Shown here one piece after another: positions 17,268-25,913 of a stretch of DNA of 33,782 nt (its first letter is position 1; each line of letters starts with the position of its first letter). Under the pieces are notes generated by a model. That model ran no database searches. It saw nothing but the letters and a program-made list of their open reading frames with translations, and was not told the DNA's origin. The translations under genes and the position numbers were made by a program. Origin of the DNA: Proteiniphilum sp. (lineage in GTDB: Bacteria > Bacteroidota > Bacteroidia > Bacteroidales > Dysgonomonadaceae); contig JADLKK010000022.1 in assembly GCA_016839025.1 (NCBI GenBank), forward strand, positions 1 through 33,782, read 5' to 3'.

Positions 17268-18214
17268 AGGGTAGGAGTTATTATTGATTGATTGACTCTG
17301 AATCGTTCATCGCCATTCCGGAAGAAAGAGACGATCTGACTGGCAGCCGCAAGAGCTGCATTTACATTGGCATCGGTGGTCTGGGCACCCGATTTCCTCG
17401 GTGTGCTGAAATAACGCTTCGGAAAACGCGACTGAAACTCAGCATGCCGATCAGGCATCACGTCGGTGATATACTGAAAACAGGGACGCTCCTCCATGAT
17501 CCGCAACAGATCTTCCTCAACCAACAGCTCCTTTCTGGCAGTATTGATCAATACACCGTCGCGGGGCATCAACGAGAGGAGTGCATAATTCACGCAGTTG
17601 CGTGTCTCCTCCAACAGGGGCATATGCAATGAGACAAAATCACTGTTCTCAAACAGCTCCCTGTTACTGTATACAGTAATCACTCCATACTCTCCCTCCT
17701 TCCGCAAATCATCATGCGTAAGCGTGGGGGAATAGGCATGTACGGTCATGCTGAAACCACGGGCAATCTTGGCAACCATTTTGGCTACATTCCCAAAGGC
17801 ATACAGCCCCAGACGCCTGTTCTCCAGTTCACGCCCCACAGTCCCGTCAAACTGGTTGCGCTGCATATAGATCATCAACCCGAAAACAAGCTCTGCCACA
17901 GCGTTGGCATTTTGTCCGGGAGTGTTCATCACGCAGATATTGCGGCTGGTTGCTGCTTCCAGATCCACATTGTCATAACCGGCACCGGCACGAACCACGA
18001 CCTTCAGGCCTGGTGCAGCCTCGATTACATCCCGGTCGATGATATCGCTACGGACAATGATGGCATTCGCATCTTTCACAGCTCCAAGCAACTGGGACTT
18101 GTCCGAATAGCTCTCAAGCTTTTCGAACTGATGACCGGCAGATGCAATGATCTGCTGAATCCCCTCCACTGCCTGCGCAGCAAATGGTTTACCTGTCGCT
18201 AAAAGTACCTTCAT
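17264..18214 (-). CDS. serA: D-3-phosphoglycerate dehydrogenase (short, no ACT domain)
   Basis: This enzyme is expected to oxidise 3-phosphoglycerate to 3-phosphohydroxypyruvate, the step before SerC. I start at the ATG at 18214 ([18 protein letters not shown]), just downstream of a promoter at 18260-18287; the open frame runs further back but through that promoter. The 316 residues have substrate- and NAD-binding domains of the D-2-hydroxyacid dehydrogenase family: [11 protein letters not shown] (74-84), the Rossmann loop [10 protein letters not shown] (136-145), and catalytic Arg227 in NTARKE. Two deviations stand out. The second glycine of GxGxxG is alanine, and the usual TPHIG catalytic histidine segment reads TPRKSGAQT (271-279). 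As I recall, other Bacteroidales SerA proteins show a similar change. There is no C-terminal ACT domain, so no serine feedback through it. Confidence 0.9.
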   Translation of the reverse strand: MKVLLATGKPFAAQAVEGIQQIIASAGHQFEKLESYSDKSQLLGAVKDANAIIVRSDIIDRDVIEAAPGLKVVVRAGAGYDNVDLEAATSRNICVMNTPGQNANAVAELVFGLMIYMQRNQFDGTVGRELENRRLGLYAFGNVAKMVAKIARGFSMTVHAYSPTLTHDDLRKEGEYGVITVYSNRELFENSDFVSLHMPLLEETRNCVNYALLSLMPRDGVLINTARKELLVEEDLLRIMEERPCFQYITDVMPDRHAEFQSRFPKRYFSTPRKSGAQTTDANVNAALAAASQIVSFFRNGDERFRVNQSIITPTL

Positions 18215-18259
18215 CGTTTGTTCCTGCTTGGATAAAGATCTCTCCCGAAAATGGAACCA

Positions 18260-18287
18260 CAAAATTACAAACTTATATCAAACCAAA
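18260..18287 (-). promoter_or_regulatory. Promoter of serA-serC
   Basis: On the minus strand TTTG (18284-18287) and TAATTTTG (18260-18267) are separated by 16 nt and match both Bacteroidetes promoter boxes. The predicted transcript starts about 40 nt before the serA ATG at 18214. Confidence 0.55.
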
Positions 18288-18344
18288 AACGAAATCGGAA
18301 TAAAAAAACCACCGTTGGTTACAAAATGCAGGTTGAAAAAGTTT

Positions 18345-18376
18345 TTTGCCCGATAAACGGAATCATCGTATCTTTG
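18345..18376 (+). promoter_or_regulatory. Promoter of recR
   Basis: TTTG (18345-18348) and TATCTTTG (18369-18376) are separated by 20 nt, matching both boxes of the consensus. The predicted start near 18383 leaves a leader of about 18 nt before the ATG at 18401. Confidence 0.6.
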
Positions 18377-18400
18377 CGCCGCAAGAACCATTGTATCGGA

Positions 18401-19033
18401 ATGAACAACTCTTACCCATCGGCACTTCTGGAAAACGCCGTAAATGAATTTGCCCGGCTACCCGGTATCGGAAAAAAAACAGCCCTGCGCCTGGTGCTGT
18501 ACCTGCTTCGCCAGGAAGAGGAAAAGGTTTCCCACTTTGCTGAAACCCTTCTCAGGATGCGCAGGGAGATCACCTATTGTTCTGTTTGTCACAATATCTC
18601 CGACAACAACATCTGTAGTATCTGTGCCGATGCTATCCGCGACCGGTCGGTGGTTTGTGTGGTGGAGAATGTGAAAGAGGTGATGGCCATCGAGAAAACA
18701 GGACAGTTCAGAGGGTTGTATCACGTGTTGGGAGGTATCATCTCCCCCATCGATGGTATCGGTCCCTCCGACCTGGAGATCAACAGTCTCGAAGAACGGG
18801 TGAAGAGCGGGGAGATAGGTGAGGTAATTCTGGCACTGAGTGCCACCATGGAGGGTGACACCACCAACTTCTACATCTACCGCAAACTCCAGTCATACCC
18901 GGTAAAGACCAGCATCATTGCCCGGGGTGTCTCCGTGGGAGATGAGATTGAATATGCCGATGAGGTAACACTGGGGCGTTCCATCCTGAACCGAACCCCT
19001 TTCGAGGAATCCTACAAATCCTTCTCCAAATGA
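18401..19033 (+). CDS. recR: Recombination mediator protein RecR
   Basis: RecR works with RecO (and RecF) to load RecA at gapped DNA. The ATG at 18401 gives [22 protein letters not shown], the standard start of the family, and lies just after the promoter; longer starts would run through it. The 210 residues contain a helix-hairpin-helix (about 18-28, LPGIGKKTA), a C4 zinc finger (C60, C63, C72, C75) and a Toprim domain (about 84-180, [14 protein letters not shown]). The stop codon overlaps the next start codon by 4 nt, tying recR to the downstream membrane protein. Confidence 0.96.
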   Translation: MNNSYPSALLENAVNEFARLPGIGKKTALRLVLYLLRQEEEKVSHFAETLLRMRREITYCSVCHNISDNNICSICADAIRDRSVVCVVENVKEVMAIEKTGQFRGLYHVLGGIISPIDGIGPSDLEINSLEERVKSGEIGEVILALSATMEGDTTNFYIYRKLQSYPVKTSIIARGVSVGDEIEYADEVTLGRSILNRTPFEESYKSFSK

Positions 19034-19542
19034 GTCCTGACAGGCGAGTATTTGACACCGTACGACATCTCTACCGGCACTTTTACGTCGGCATCTTCCT
19101 CATGATACTGATGCTGTTGCTGATACTGTTTCAACTGCTCCCCTTCTGGCGGGAGAGCAAACCGGTAAGTGTCACCCTGGAGCGCTACCTCATCATGATC
19201 ACACTGATTGTGACACCCATCATCCTGAGATGGTTTGCGAAACAGCAAAAAAAAAGGTGCCGCTCCATCTCCTGTAAGGATGCCCAAAAGCGATACCGAT
19301 ACGCCTACTATCTGCGACACTACACCCTCAGCACAGTTACCCTCTTTCACATAGTACTCTTCGGTATCTCCCGCAACATGAATTTTTTCTGGTTCATCCT
19401 GCTCTTGTTTACAGTATTCCTCTATTGCCGCCCCTCGTTACAGGAACTGGAGAAGATAACGGGTATACCCGCAGAAACAGAGAGTGGGGAGAGGGTGGAA
19501 AGAAAAAACAACAACTGCGATGATACCCCTGCTGGAAAATAA
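19030..19542 (+). CDS. Small multi-pass membrane protein of unknown function
   Basis: I do not recognise a family with confidence. The 170 residues show about four hydrophobic segments (roughly 19-42, 52-65, 97-112 and 116-132) separated by short basic loops ([19 protein letters not shown]). The tail is polar and basic-acidic mixed (RVERKNNN). This suggests an inner-membrane protein with positive loops facing the cytoplasm. Its start overlaps the recR stop and its end overlaps the start of the GNAT gene by 23 nt, so all three are probably translated from one mRNA. No catalytic motif is visible. Confidence 0.75.
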   Translation: MSPDRRVFDTVRHLYRHFYVGIFLMILMLLLILFQLLPFWRESKPVSVTLERYLIMITLIVTPIILRWFAKQQKKRCRSISCKDAQKRYRYAYYLRHYTLSTVTLFHIVLFGISRNMNFFWFILLLFTVFLYCRPSLQELEKITGIPAETESGERVERKNNNCDDTPAGK

Positions 19543-20050
19543 AGATATCCGCTTGCGTGCTACGGAGCCGGAAGACCTGGAGATACTCTACCGCTGGGAA
19601 AATGACTCCCGGCTATGGGATCTGGGAAATACAACTGCTCCCTTTTCACGCGATACCCTTCGCCAATACCTTGCCGAATCGAACCAGGATATTTACAGCG
19701 ATCGTCAGCTCCGTCTGATGATCAGCCTCAGGGAACAAGGAGACACCATTGGTGCGGCCGACCTCTATGAGTTTGACCCCTTTCACCTCAGAGCAGGGGT
19801 AGGCATCCTGGTGGAGGAACAACAACGTCGAAAAGGTTATGGATTGCAGGCACTGCAACTGCTGGAAGAATATGCATTTCGTTTTCTCCAACTCAGGCAA
19901 CTCTATGCATTTGTTCCCTCTTCCAACCAGGCCAGCAGGAGCCTCTTCTCCAGGGCAGGATACGAGCCAGCAGGAGAACTGAAGGAGTGGATACGCGAGC
20001 AGCATCAGTTTACCGATGTGGTAGTGATGCAACGCATCAACCGCAGGTAA
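19520..20050 (+). CDS. GNAT-family N-acetyltransferase (RimJ/RimL-like)
   Basis: This is a cytoplasmic acetyl-CoA-dependent acyltransferase; the substrate is unknown. The ATG at 19520 gives [21 protein letters not shown], the typical beginning of RimJ/RimL-like proteins, and I prefer it to an upstream GTG at 19484. In the 176 residues the acetyl-CoA loop RRKGYGLQAL (103-112) and the following helix are clear. The later strand and turn FVPSSNQASRSLFSRAGY correspond to the conserved N..S...Y motif of the fold. It overlaps the preceding membrane-protein gene by 23 nt and is the last gene of the recR unit. Confidence 0.9.
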   Translation: MIPLLENKDIRLRATEPEDLEILYRWENDSRLWDLGNTTAPFSRDTLRQYLAESNQDIYSDRQLRLMISLREQGDTIGAADLYEFDPFHLRAGVGILVEEQQRRKGYGLQALQLLEEYAFRFLQLRQLYAFVPSSNQASRSLFSRAGYEPAGELKEWIREQHQFTDVVVMQRINRR

Positions 20051-20065
20051 GAAAGTATATCAGTT

Positions 20066-20073
20066 TATTTTTG
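20066..20073 (+). promoter_or_regulatory. -7 box for the Sua5/YrdC gene
   Basis: TATTTTTG is an exact TAnnTTTG box 18 nt before the start codon at 20092. No -33 TTTG is seen. Confidence 0.45.
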
Positions 20074-20091
20074 TAATTTCATTGGTCAATC

Positions 20092-20655
20092 ATGCAGGAA
20101 GATATCAGAAAAGCATGCGAAGTATTGCGAAATGGCGGGGTTATCCTCTACCCTACCGACACCATCTGGGGAATAGGCTGTGATGCCACCAATGAGGAGG
20201 CTGTCAGAAAAATATATGAGCTCAAACAACGGGACAACAACAAATCGATGCTGGTGCTGCTCGACAATCCGGTCAAACTGCAGCACTATGTGAGCGACGT
20301 GCCGGAAATTGCCTGGGATCTGATTGAGCTGACCGAGAAACCGCTCACCATCATCTATGAGGGAGCGCGTAATCTGGCTCCCAGCCTGATTGCAGCAGAC
20401 GGATCGATTGGCATACGCATAACCGGTGAGCTTTTCTCACGGGAGTTGTGCAAGCAGTTCCGCAAACCCATTGTCTCCACTTCGGCCAACATCAGTGGCA
20501 CACCCGCACCCTCCCGCTTTCAGCAGATCAGCGGGGAAATCAGGGAGAAAGTGGATTATGTGGTTACCTGCCGGCAAAAAGAGCAAAGCGAAACCGAATC
20601 CTCTTCCATCATCCGCCTGGGACGAAACGGCACCATTCAGATCATCCGAAAGTGA
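20092..20655 (+). CDS. Sua5/YciO/YrdC-family protein, probable threonylcarbamoyl-AMP synthase
   Basis: Members of this family make threonylcarbamoyl-AMP from threonine, bicarbonate and ATP for the t6A modification of tRNAs reading ANN codons. The 187 residues show the family motifs: YPTDTIWGIGCDA (20-32), ELKQRDNNKSM in place of the usual KxR-basic segment, EKPLTIIY, IGIRI and the signature STSANISG. The length fits the short YrdC type without a Sua5 C-terminal domain. YciO paralogues share this fold, so I leave the gene symbol open. It has its own -7 box and lies 45 nt before the ClC gene. Confidence 0.9.
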   Translation: MQEDIRKACEVLRNGGVILYPTDTIWGIGCDATNEEAVRKIYELKQRDNNKSMLVLLDNPVKLQHYVSDVPEIAWDLIELTEKPLTIIYEGARNLAPSLIAADGSIGIRITGELFSRELCKQFRKPIVSTSANISGTPAPSRFQQISGEIREKVDYVVTCRQKEQSETESSSIIRLGRNGTIQIIRK

Positions 20656-20665
20656 AGAATTTGCG

Positions 20666-20673
20666 TATCTTTG
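20666..20673 (+). promoter_or_regulatory. -7 box for the ClC gene
   Basis: TATCTTTG followed by C, identical to the recR -7 box and its next base, lies 27 nt before the ClC start codon. No -33 box is recognisable at 17-20 nt upstream. Confidence 0.45.
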
Positions 20674-20700
20674 CAATCAGATCCTGAACAGCTTCTGCCA

Positions 20701-22491
20701 ATGCACCTCAAAACGATCTTCAATCAACTGCTGCTGTGGCGTGACTCCCATATCAAAGAACGTCACTTCCTGCTGTTTGTCAGTTTCCTGGTAGGCATTA
20801 CAACAGCGGTGGCCGCCTGGCTACTGAAGAGCTCCATCCACTTTTTCCAGGTCTTCCTCACTGAAAACTTCAGCAGGGAAAACCTGAACTTCTCCTACCT
20901 GCTCTTCCCCATCGTGGGGATCCTCATCGCCGGCCTCTATGTGAAGTATGTGGTGAAGGATGACATCAGTCATGGGGTGACCAAGATTCTGTTTGCCATC
21001 TCACAACGAAAAAGCCGCATCAAGCCACACAATATCTACACCTCACTGGTTGCCAGCTCCGTCACCATCGGCTTCGGCGGATCGGTAGGTGCCGAGGCGC
21101 CCATTGTGCTCACCGGCTCTGCCATCGGATCCAACCTGGGGCGACTCTTCCGACTGGAACAACACAGCCTGATGATTCTGGTAGGCTGTGGCGCTGCGGG
21201 AGCCATTGCCGGCATCTTCAAAGCCCCGGTTGCCGGTATCCTCTTTGTCATTGAGGTCTTGCTGCTCGATCTCACCATGTCCTCTATCCTGCCACTGCTG
21301 GTAACCGCAGTCACGGCCACCACCGTCTCTTACCTGCTCAACGGTATGGATGCCATGTTTGCCTACTCACAGGTAGAACCCTTCCTGTTGAACCGCATCC
21401 CATACGTAATTGTGCTGGGAATACTCTGTGGTTTTCTCTCCCTTTATGTGATCCGTGTAATGAGCTGGCTGGAGGTTATCTTCCAACGTATCCCGCACTG
21501 GAAAAGGTTTCTCCTGGGTGGTGGAATGCTGAGCGTGCTGATTTTCTTCTTTCCGCCACTCTATGGTGAAGGATACAACACCATCAATACACTGCTCGCC
21601 TCAGGCAAAGGTTTTCTTGCCCTCACCAACGAAAGCTTCTTTTACAACATGGAGAGCCGATGGAGTATCCTCTTTTTCCTCCTGCTGGTAATCCTATTCA
21701 AGGTGTTCGCTACCAGTGCCACCAATGGCGGTGGAGGTACCGGTGGGGTGTTTGCCCCCACCCTTTTTCTGGGATGCATCGCTGGATTTGTCTTTTCCTA
21801 CACACTGAACCAACTGGGCTATGCCACTTATCTGCCACAGGAGAATTTTGCACTGATGGGAATGGCGGGCGTAATGGCAGGGGTGATGCACGCTCCTCTG
21901 ACGGGCACCTTCCTGATCGCCGAGCTGACTGGTGGCTACGAACTGTTTCTTCCGCTAATGATCGTCTCTCTGGTATCCTACGGAACCATCCTGGTGTTCG
22001 AGAAACACAGCATCTACGCCATCCGTTTGGCCAAGCGGGGTGAGTTGATCACTCACCACAAGGACAAAGCTGTACTCACCTTACTGAAGGTGGAGGATCT
22101 GTTGGAAACGGAGATTCCCACTGTCAAGCCCGGATATACCCTCGGGGAAATGGTGAAGGTTATCTCCTCCTCCACCCGCAACATCTTTCCAGTAGTAAAC
22201 GATGAGGGCATATTGCTGGGACTGGTGCTGATCAACGATATTCGCAACATCATGTTTCGACCGGAGCTCTATGACCGATTCACGGTGGAAAAATTCATGG
22301 TGGGTGCACCCGCGAAGGTGGAGATCACCGCCAGCATGGAAGAGGTGATGGCCCGTTTTGAGAATACCAAGGCATGGAACCTGCCGGTAGTTGACAGCAA
22401 GGGTCTCTACCAGGGTATCCTCTCCCAGTCGTCAGTTTTCAATTCTTACCGGGAAGTACTGGTGGAAAATTACTCGGACACAGATGAATAA
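20701..22491 (+). CDS. ClC-family chloride channel/transporter with two CBS domains
   Basis: This inner-membrane anion pathway has a cytoplasmic regulatory tail. I use the ATG at 20701 (MHLKTIFNQLLLWRDS), just after the -7 box. The roughly 450-residue ClC core has the gating glutamate E132 in GAEAPIV, the selectivity segment DISHGVTK with S90, GGGGTGGVFAPTLFLG, and the pore tyrosine in TGGYELFLP. At the position of the proton-relay glutamate of E. coli ClC (E203) the sequence is FVIEVLLL, so valine (V186) replaces it, as in eukaryotic ClC channels. The C-terminus carries two CBS domains (about 460-590), which bind adenine nucleotides in relatives. Its stop codon overlaps an upstream candidate start of fmt. 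Confidence 0.93.
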   Translation: MHLKTIFNQLLLWRDSHIKERHFLLFVSFLVGITTAVAAWLLKSSIHFFQVFLTENFSRENLNFSYLLFPIVGILIAGLYVKYVVKDDISHGVTKILFAISQRKSRIKPHNIYTSLVASSVTIGFGGSVGAEAPIVLTGSAIGSNLGRLFRLEQHSLMILVGCGAAGAIAGIFKAPVAGILFVIEVLLLDLTMSSILPLLVTAVTATTVSYLLNGMDAMFAYSQVEPFLLNRIPYVIVLGILCGFLSLYVIRVMSWLEVIFQRIPHWKRFLLGGGMLSVLIFFFPPLYGEGYNTINTLLASGKGFLALTNESFFYNMESRWSILFFLLLVILFKVFATSATNGGGGTGGVFAPTLFLGCIAGFVFSYTLNQLGYATYLPQENFALMGMAGVMAGVMHAPLTGTFLIAELTGGYELFLPLMIVSLVSYGTILVFEKHSIYAIRLAKRGELITHHKDKAVLTLLKVEDLLETEIPTVKPGYTLGEMVKVISSSTRNIFPVVNDEGILLGLVLINDIRNIMFRPELYDRFTVEKFMVGAPAKVEITASMEEVMARFENTKAWNLPVVDSKGLYQGILSQSSVFNSYREVLVENYSDTDE

Positions 22492-22495
22492 CCAT

Positions 22496-23482
22496 ATGAA
22501 AACAACCCCAAAAGAGTCGTTACGGATCGTTTTTATGGGTACTCCCGATTTTGCCGTGGAGTCGCTCAGTGCCCTGGTTGAAGAAGGATACAATGTGGTG
22601 GGAGTGATCACCATGCCCGACAAGGCAGTAGGCAGGGGCTACAAGATGCAATCATCCCCCGTGAAACAGTATGCTGAGGGCAAGGGAATCACCCTCCTGC
22701 AACCGGCAAGCCTCAAAGATCCCTTATTCCTGGATGAACTGCGCTCCCTGAAGGCAGACCTGCAAATTGTGGTTGCCTTCCGGATGCTGCCAGAGGTGGT
22801 CTGGAACATGCCACCTCTGGGTACCTTCAACCTGCATGCCTCACTGTTGCCACAATACAGGGGAGCAGCACCCATCAACTGGGCTCTGATCAACGGAGAG
22901 AATAAGACAGGCGTCACAACTTTCTTCCTTTCGCACGAAATTGACACCGGCCGGATCATCTTCCGGGAGGAGACGACCATAGGGGAAGAAGAGAATGCGG
23001 GAGCACTGCACGACAGACTGATGAAGATGGGCGCATCACTGGTAATCAGGACGGTGGAAGCCATCAGGGGGGGAAAGGTTGCAGACATCCCGCAAAGCGA
23101 ACTCTGCAAGGAGGAGGAGATCCTGAAGAGCGCACCCAAGATTTTCCGGGAAACATGCCGTATCAACTGGAGCAGCAGCGCAAGGGAAGTGCGGAACCTC
23201 ATCCGGGGACTCTCGCCCTACCCTGCCGCCTGGACAGAACTACTCCCGAAGCAGGGAAGTGAGTCCCTCCGTTTCAAGCTGTTTGCCTCTGAAAAGATCT
23301 CCCAAAAGAGATCCGAGCTGCCGCCAGGATCAATCTGCACGGACAACAGGAGCTATCTGGATGTCGCCGTCGGTGACGGATTCGTGCGAATCAGCGACCT
23401 GCAGCTTCAGGGAAAAAAACGGATGAAAACCAGTGATTTTCTCAATGGTTTCTCATTCCCGGAGGATGCCTGTTTCAGCTGA
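22496..23482 (+). CDS. fmt: Methionyl-tRNA formyltransferase
   Basis: Fmt formylates the initiator Met-tRNA using 10-formyltetrahydrofolate. The 328 residues include the N-terminal IVFMGTPDFAVESL, the active-site segment FNLHASLLPQYRGAAPINWAL (with the catalytic Asn and His), the later catalytic Asp in HEIDTGRI, and a C-terminal OB-like tRNA-binding domain. I chose the ATG at 22496; an alternative ATG at 22484 overlaps the ClC stop codon and would add MNNH. Either way the genes are translationally close. On the 3' side it meets the convergent DUF3078 gene with only 2 nt between the stop codons and no intrinsic terminator. Confidence 0.96.
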   Translation: MKTTPKESLRIVFMGTPDFAVESLSALVEEGYNVVGVITMPDKAVGRGYKMQSSPVKQYAEGKGITLLQPASLKDPLFLDELRSLKADLQIVVAFRMLPEVVWNMPPLGTFNLHASLLPQYRGAAPINWALINGENKTGVTTFFLSHEIDTGRIIFREETTIGEEENAGALHDRLMKMGASLVIRTVEAIRGGKVADIPQSELCKEEEILKSAPKIFRETCRINWSSSAREVRNLIRGLSPYPAAWTELLPKQGSESLRFKLFASEKISQKRSELPPGSICTDNRSYLDVAVGDGFVRISDLQLQGKKRMKTSDFLNGFSFPEDACFS

Positions 23483-23484
23483 GC

Positions 23485-25041
23485 TTACCACTTGTAATTC
23501 AGTCCAAAGCTGAGGGTCTGATTCACCTGCCAGTATTTGAGGTCAGGATCTGCAGGCACACCGTCATCGAAGCGGAGATTCACATATATACGGGTAGAGA
23601 AAGCGTTGCTCAGTGCCATGTTGAGACTGTTCTCAAACTCCGACACCACCTTCTCGTAGCTGGTAAAGTAGGTGAGACGGGAGTCCCAGGAGACATAGCG
23701 CGTGAAGTTATACTTCAATATAGAGGTGATGGTAGACCCGATATCAAGCAACGATTTCCGATCTTCCGGTATCCCGTACCGCTTCACGTTCACCTCATCG
23801 TTACCCACATATTTGTAGTTGATTGAAATCGGCGCCAGATTCAACGTCCATTTCAGGTTGCGATGACGAACCTTTTCCGAGTTTTTGTTCAAATCAAACT
23901 TCAAACCCACACCAGCATTGACATAGAGTGGTGCCAGAAACGAGGAGAGAATTTGGGTGGAATTTGAGGGATAATTGTTAAACAACTGCGACTTGGCCTC
24001 CATATTCATGGAGTAGGACCAGCCTTTCACAAACGAGGTGAGACCGAAGTCGCCATAGTAGCGGATCTGGTCATTCCCGATCCGGTAACTCCGTATCGTA
24101 TCATCAGGAGCATTGAAAAGTGAAAGACGCCACTCAAGGGTATTGTTGAAGCGAACCTTATCTTTCTGATAATTGGCCCGGATCACCTGGTAACTGTTAA
24201 AATTCAGATTGTTGGTACCCCCTTTGTGCCAGTTGGTGGAAAAATAGTTCTGTGCAAACTGAAAAGAGTGTTCCCCGTTGTAGACCCAATACTTTCTGGC
24301 GATTTTGATCCCCTCCACACCCGGGGCATCGAGTGAATAGGTAGTCTCCGTTCTGATCAGCTCACGGAAAGGATTGAATGTCTCCCGCACTATCGCGTCC
24401 CCATTCTCGATCCGGGGAATGGTATCAAAACTGGCTACAGAATAACGGATCCTATCGGGATAGCGCCGATAATAATTCCTTCGTACATGCTGTATAAAGT
24501 CGGCATGCTCCAGCGCAGGCGCAAAAGTTTTTTCCCGGGGGAGCAACAAACCCTCTTTTTGTTCCTTGTCGGGCGAGTAGAAGGATATTTCCCTCGGCAA
24601 TATCTTCCCGGTAAAGATCATGGGCAGAAAGAGAGGATTGTAGAAGAGGGTGTCACGGAAAGTAAGCCCGTTGAGAGAAGCAGCCAGGTTGGAATGAACA
24701 GGAAGCATCAGCGTACCCCGTTCGCTTCTGCGATAGAGAGAATCCAAACGATTGCGGTAAGAGAGCCGATGGGGTATCAAAAGGCTGTCTGCTGAAGCAG
24801 CGGTGAGGGAATCCTCCCTACCGGGGAGAGAGAGATCGTCTCGCTCTGTCTGCCAGTCCTGTTCCTCTTTTGCTGTACGCTGCTCTATCTGCCGGGAAAT
24901 GTCGGTGATTTCGTTAAACAGATCGGTACTGTCTGTTCTCAGCTGCGGGAGAGTCTGACCGGCAATTGCGTCTCCTGCCCTGACAAAGGAAGCCAGCAGC
25001 AAGGACAGGACAAATAGCAACGAAAAAAAATATGGTTTCAT
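23485..25041 (-). CDS. DUF3078-type outer-membrane protein
   Basis: This is a Bacteroidetes-specific outer-membrane protein of unknown function. A signal peptide (about 1-22) is followed by a polar, Ser/Arg-rich segment of roughly 100 residues, then by a beta-rich C-terminal half with the DUF3078 hallmark FAQNYFSTNWHKGGTNN, in which a W..GG motif is followed by Asn-rich turns. The protein ends LSFGLNYKW, with a terminal aromatic residue as in BAM substrates. At 518 residues it is longer than the simplest DUF3078 proteins because of the N-terminal extension. A -7 box lies at 25122-25129. It converges with fmt with a 2-nt gap, so each transcript probably reads into the other gene. Confidence 0.85.
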   Translation of the reverse strand: MKPYFFSLLFVLSLLLASFVRAGDAIAGQTLPQLRTDSTDLFNEITDISRQIEQRTAKEEQDWQTERDDLSLPGREDSLTAASADSLLIPHRLSYRNRLDSLYRRSERGTLMLPVHSNLAASLNGLTFRDTLFYNPLFLPMIFTGKILPREISFYSPDKEQKEGLLLPREKTFAPALEHADFIQHVRRNYYRRYPDRIRYSVASFDTIPRIENGDAIVRETFNPFRELIRTETTYSLDAPGVEGIKIARKYWVYNGEHSFQFAQNYFSTNWHKGGTNNLNFNSYQVIRANYQKDKVRFNNTLEWRLSLFNAPDDTIRSYRIGNDQIRYYGDFGLTSFVKGWSYSMNMEAKSQLFNNYPSNSTQILSSFLAPLYVNAGVGLKFDLNKNSEKVRHRNLKWTLNLAPISINYKYVGNDEVNVKRYGIPEDRKSLLDIGSTITSILKYNFTRYVSWDSRLTYFTSYEKVVSEFENSLNMALSNAFSTRIYVNLRFDDGVPADPDLKYWQVNQTLSFGLNYKW

Positions 25042-25121
25042 AAGCTATGATTACTGGAAGATTGTCTTTTCATTTTTAATCATATGAAATAACATAACAA
25101 ATGGGATACAGTTCCAGTTTA

Positions 25122-25129
25122 CAAAGATA
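25122..25129 (-). promoter_or_regulatory. -7 box for the DUF3078 gene
   Basis: The minus strand reads TATCTTTG about 80 nt upstream of the start codon at 25041. There is no clear -33 TTTG. Confidence 0.45.
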
Positions 25130-25253
25130 TATAAAAAAGCGTCACCTGAAAAATCATGCGGACAAATCGATTTTCAGATGCGATTCCATACAGATTATCA
25201 GATAAGAGTGAAAACCTCTCAGAAAATGATGGATCGCAGCAAAAATATTTTCC

Positions 25254-25261
25254 TACCTTTG
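25254..25261 (+). promoter_or_regulatory. -7 box for lemA
   Basis: TACCTTTG is an exact match to TAnnTTTG and lies 54 nt before the lemA start codon; no -33 box is evident. Confidence 0.45.
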
Positions 25262-25315
25262 TAGCAATTGCAAACAAGACGATCCACAGATCCATATCAC
25301 AATTATCCAAACACA

Positions 25316-25897
25316 ATGAAAAGAGTATTGTACATCCTATTGATTCTTGCCGGCGCCGCTTCAATGACCGGTTGCCAGGGATATAACAACATGGTGGAGA
25401 AACAGGAAGCGGTCACCGCCCAGTGGGGAAACGTACAGAACGCCTATCAGCGGCGCGCCGACCTGATTCCCAATCTGGTGAACACGGTGAAAGGATATGC
25501 TACCCATGAGCAGGAGACCTTCACACAGGTAACCGAAGCCAGGGCAAAGGCTACACAGACCACCATCAGCCCGGAGAACCTCACGACAGAGAGCCTGCAG
25601 GAGTACCAGCAGGCACAGAATCAGCTGAGTCAGGCTCTTGGAAGGTTGTTGCTGATCCAGGAAAACTACCCCGAGTTGAAGGCAAATCAAAACTTTCTTG
25701 CACTGCAGGATGAGCTGGCCGGCACAGAAAACCGCATCTCGGTGGAAAGGAACAAATTCAACCAGATAGCGCGGGATTACAACGCCTATATCCGCAAGTT
25801 TCCGCAGGTAATCTACGCCAAATGGTTCAAATTTGAACCTAAGGCCTATTTCGAAGCAGTAGCCGGGGCAGAAACAGCACCTCAGGTTCAGTTCTGA
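25316..25897 (+). CDS. lemA: LemA-family protein, probable lipoprotein
   Basis: LemA proteins are membrane-attached helical-bundle proteins of unclear function. The ATG at 25316 gives a basic start and hydrophobic stretch ending in SMTGCQGYNN, where the cysteine is placed as in a lipobox (M at -3 is unusual), so the protein may be lipidated rather than anchored by a helix. The LemA core follows over the remaining residues of the 193: YNNMVEKQEAVTAQWGNVQNAYQRRADLIPNLVNTVKGY and, near the end, FNQIARDYNAYIRKFP. The next gene starts 17 nt downstream and the two after it encode TPM-domain proteins. LemA-TPM adjacency is common in bacteria. Confidence 0.93.
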   Translation: MKRVLYILLILAGAASMTGCQGYNNMVEKQEAVTAQWGNVQNAYQRRADLIPNLVNTVKGYATHEQETFTQVTEARAKATQTTISPENLTTESLQEYQQAQNQLSQALGRLLLIQENYPELKANQNFLALQDELAGTENRISVERNKFNQIARDYNAYIRKFPQVIYAKWFKFEPKAYFEAVAGAETAPQVQF

Positions 25898-25913
25898 GGC
25901 ACAAAAAAAAGTC

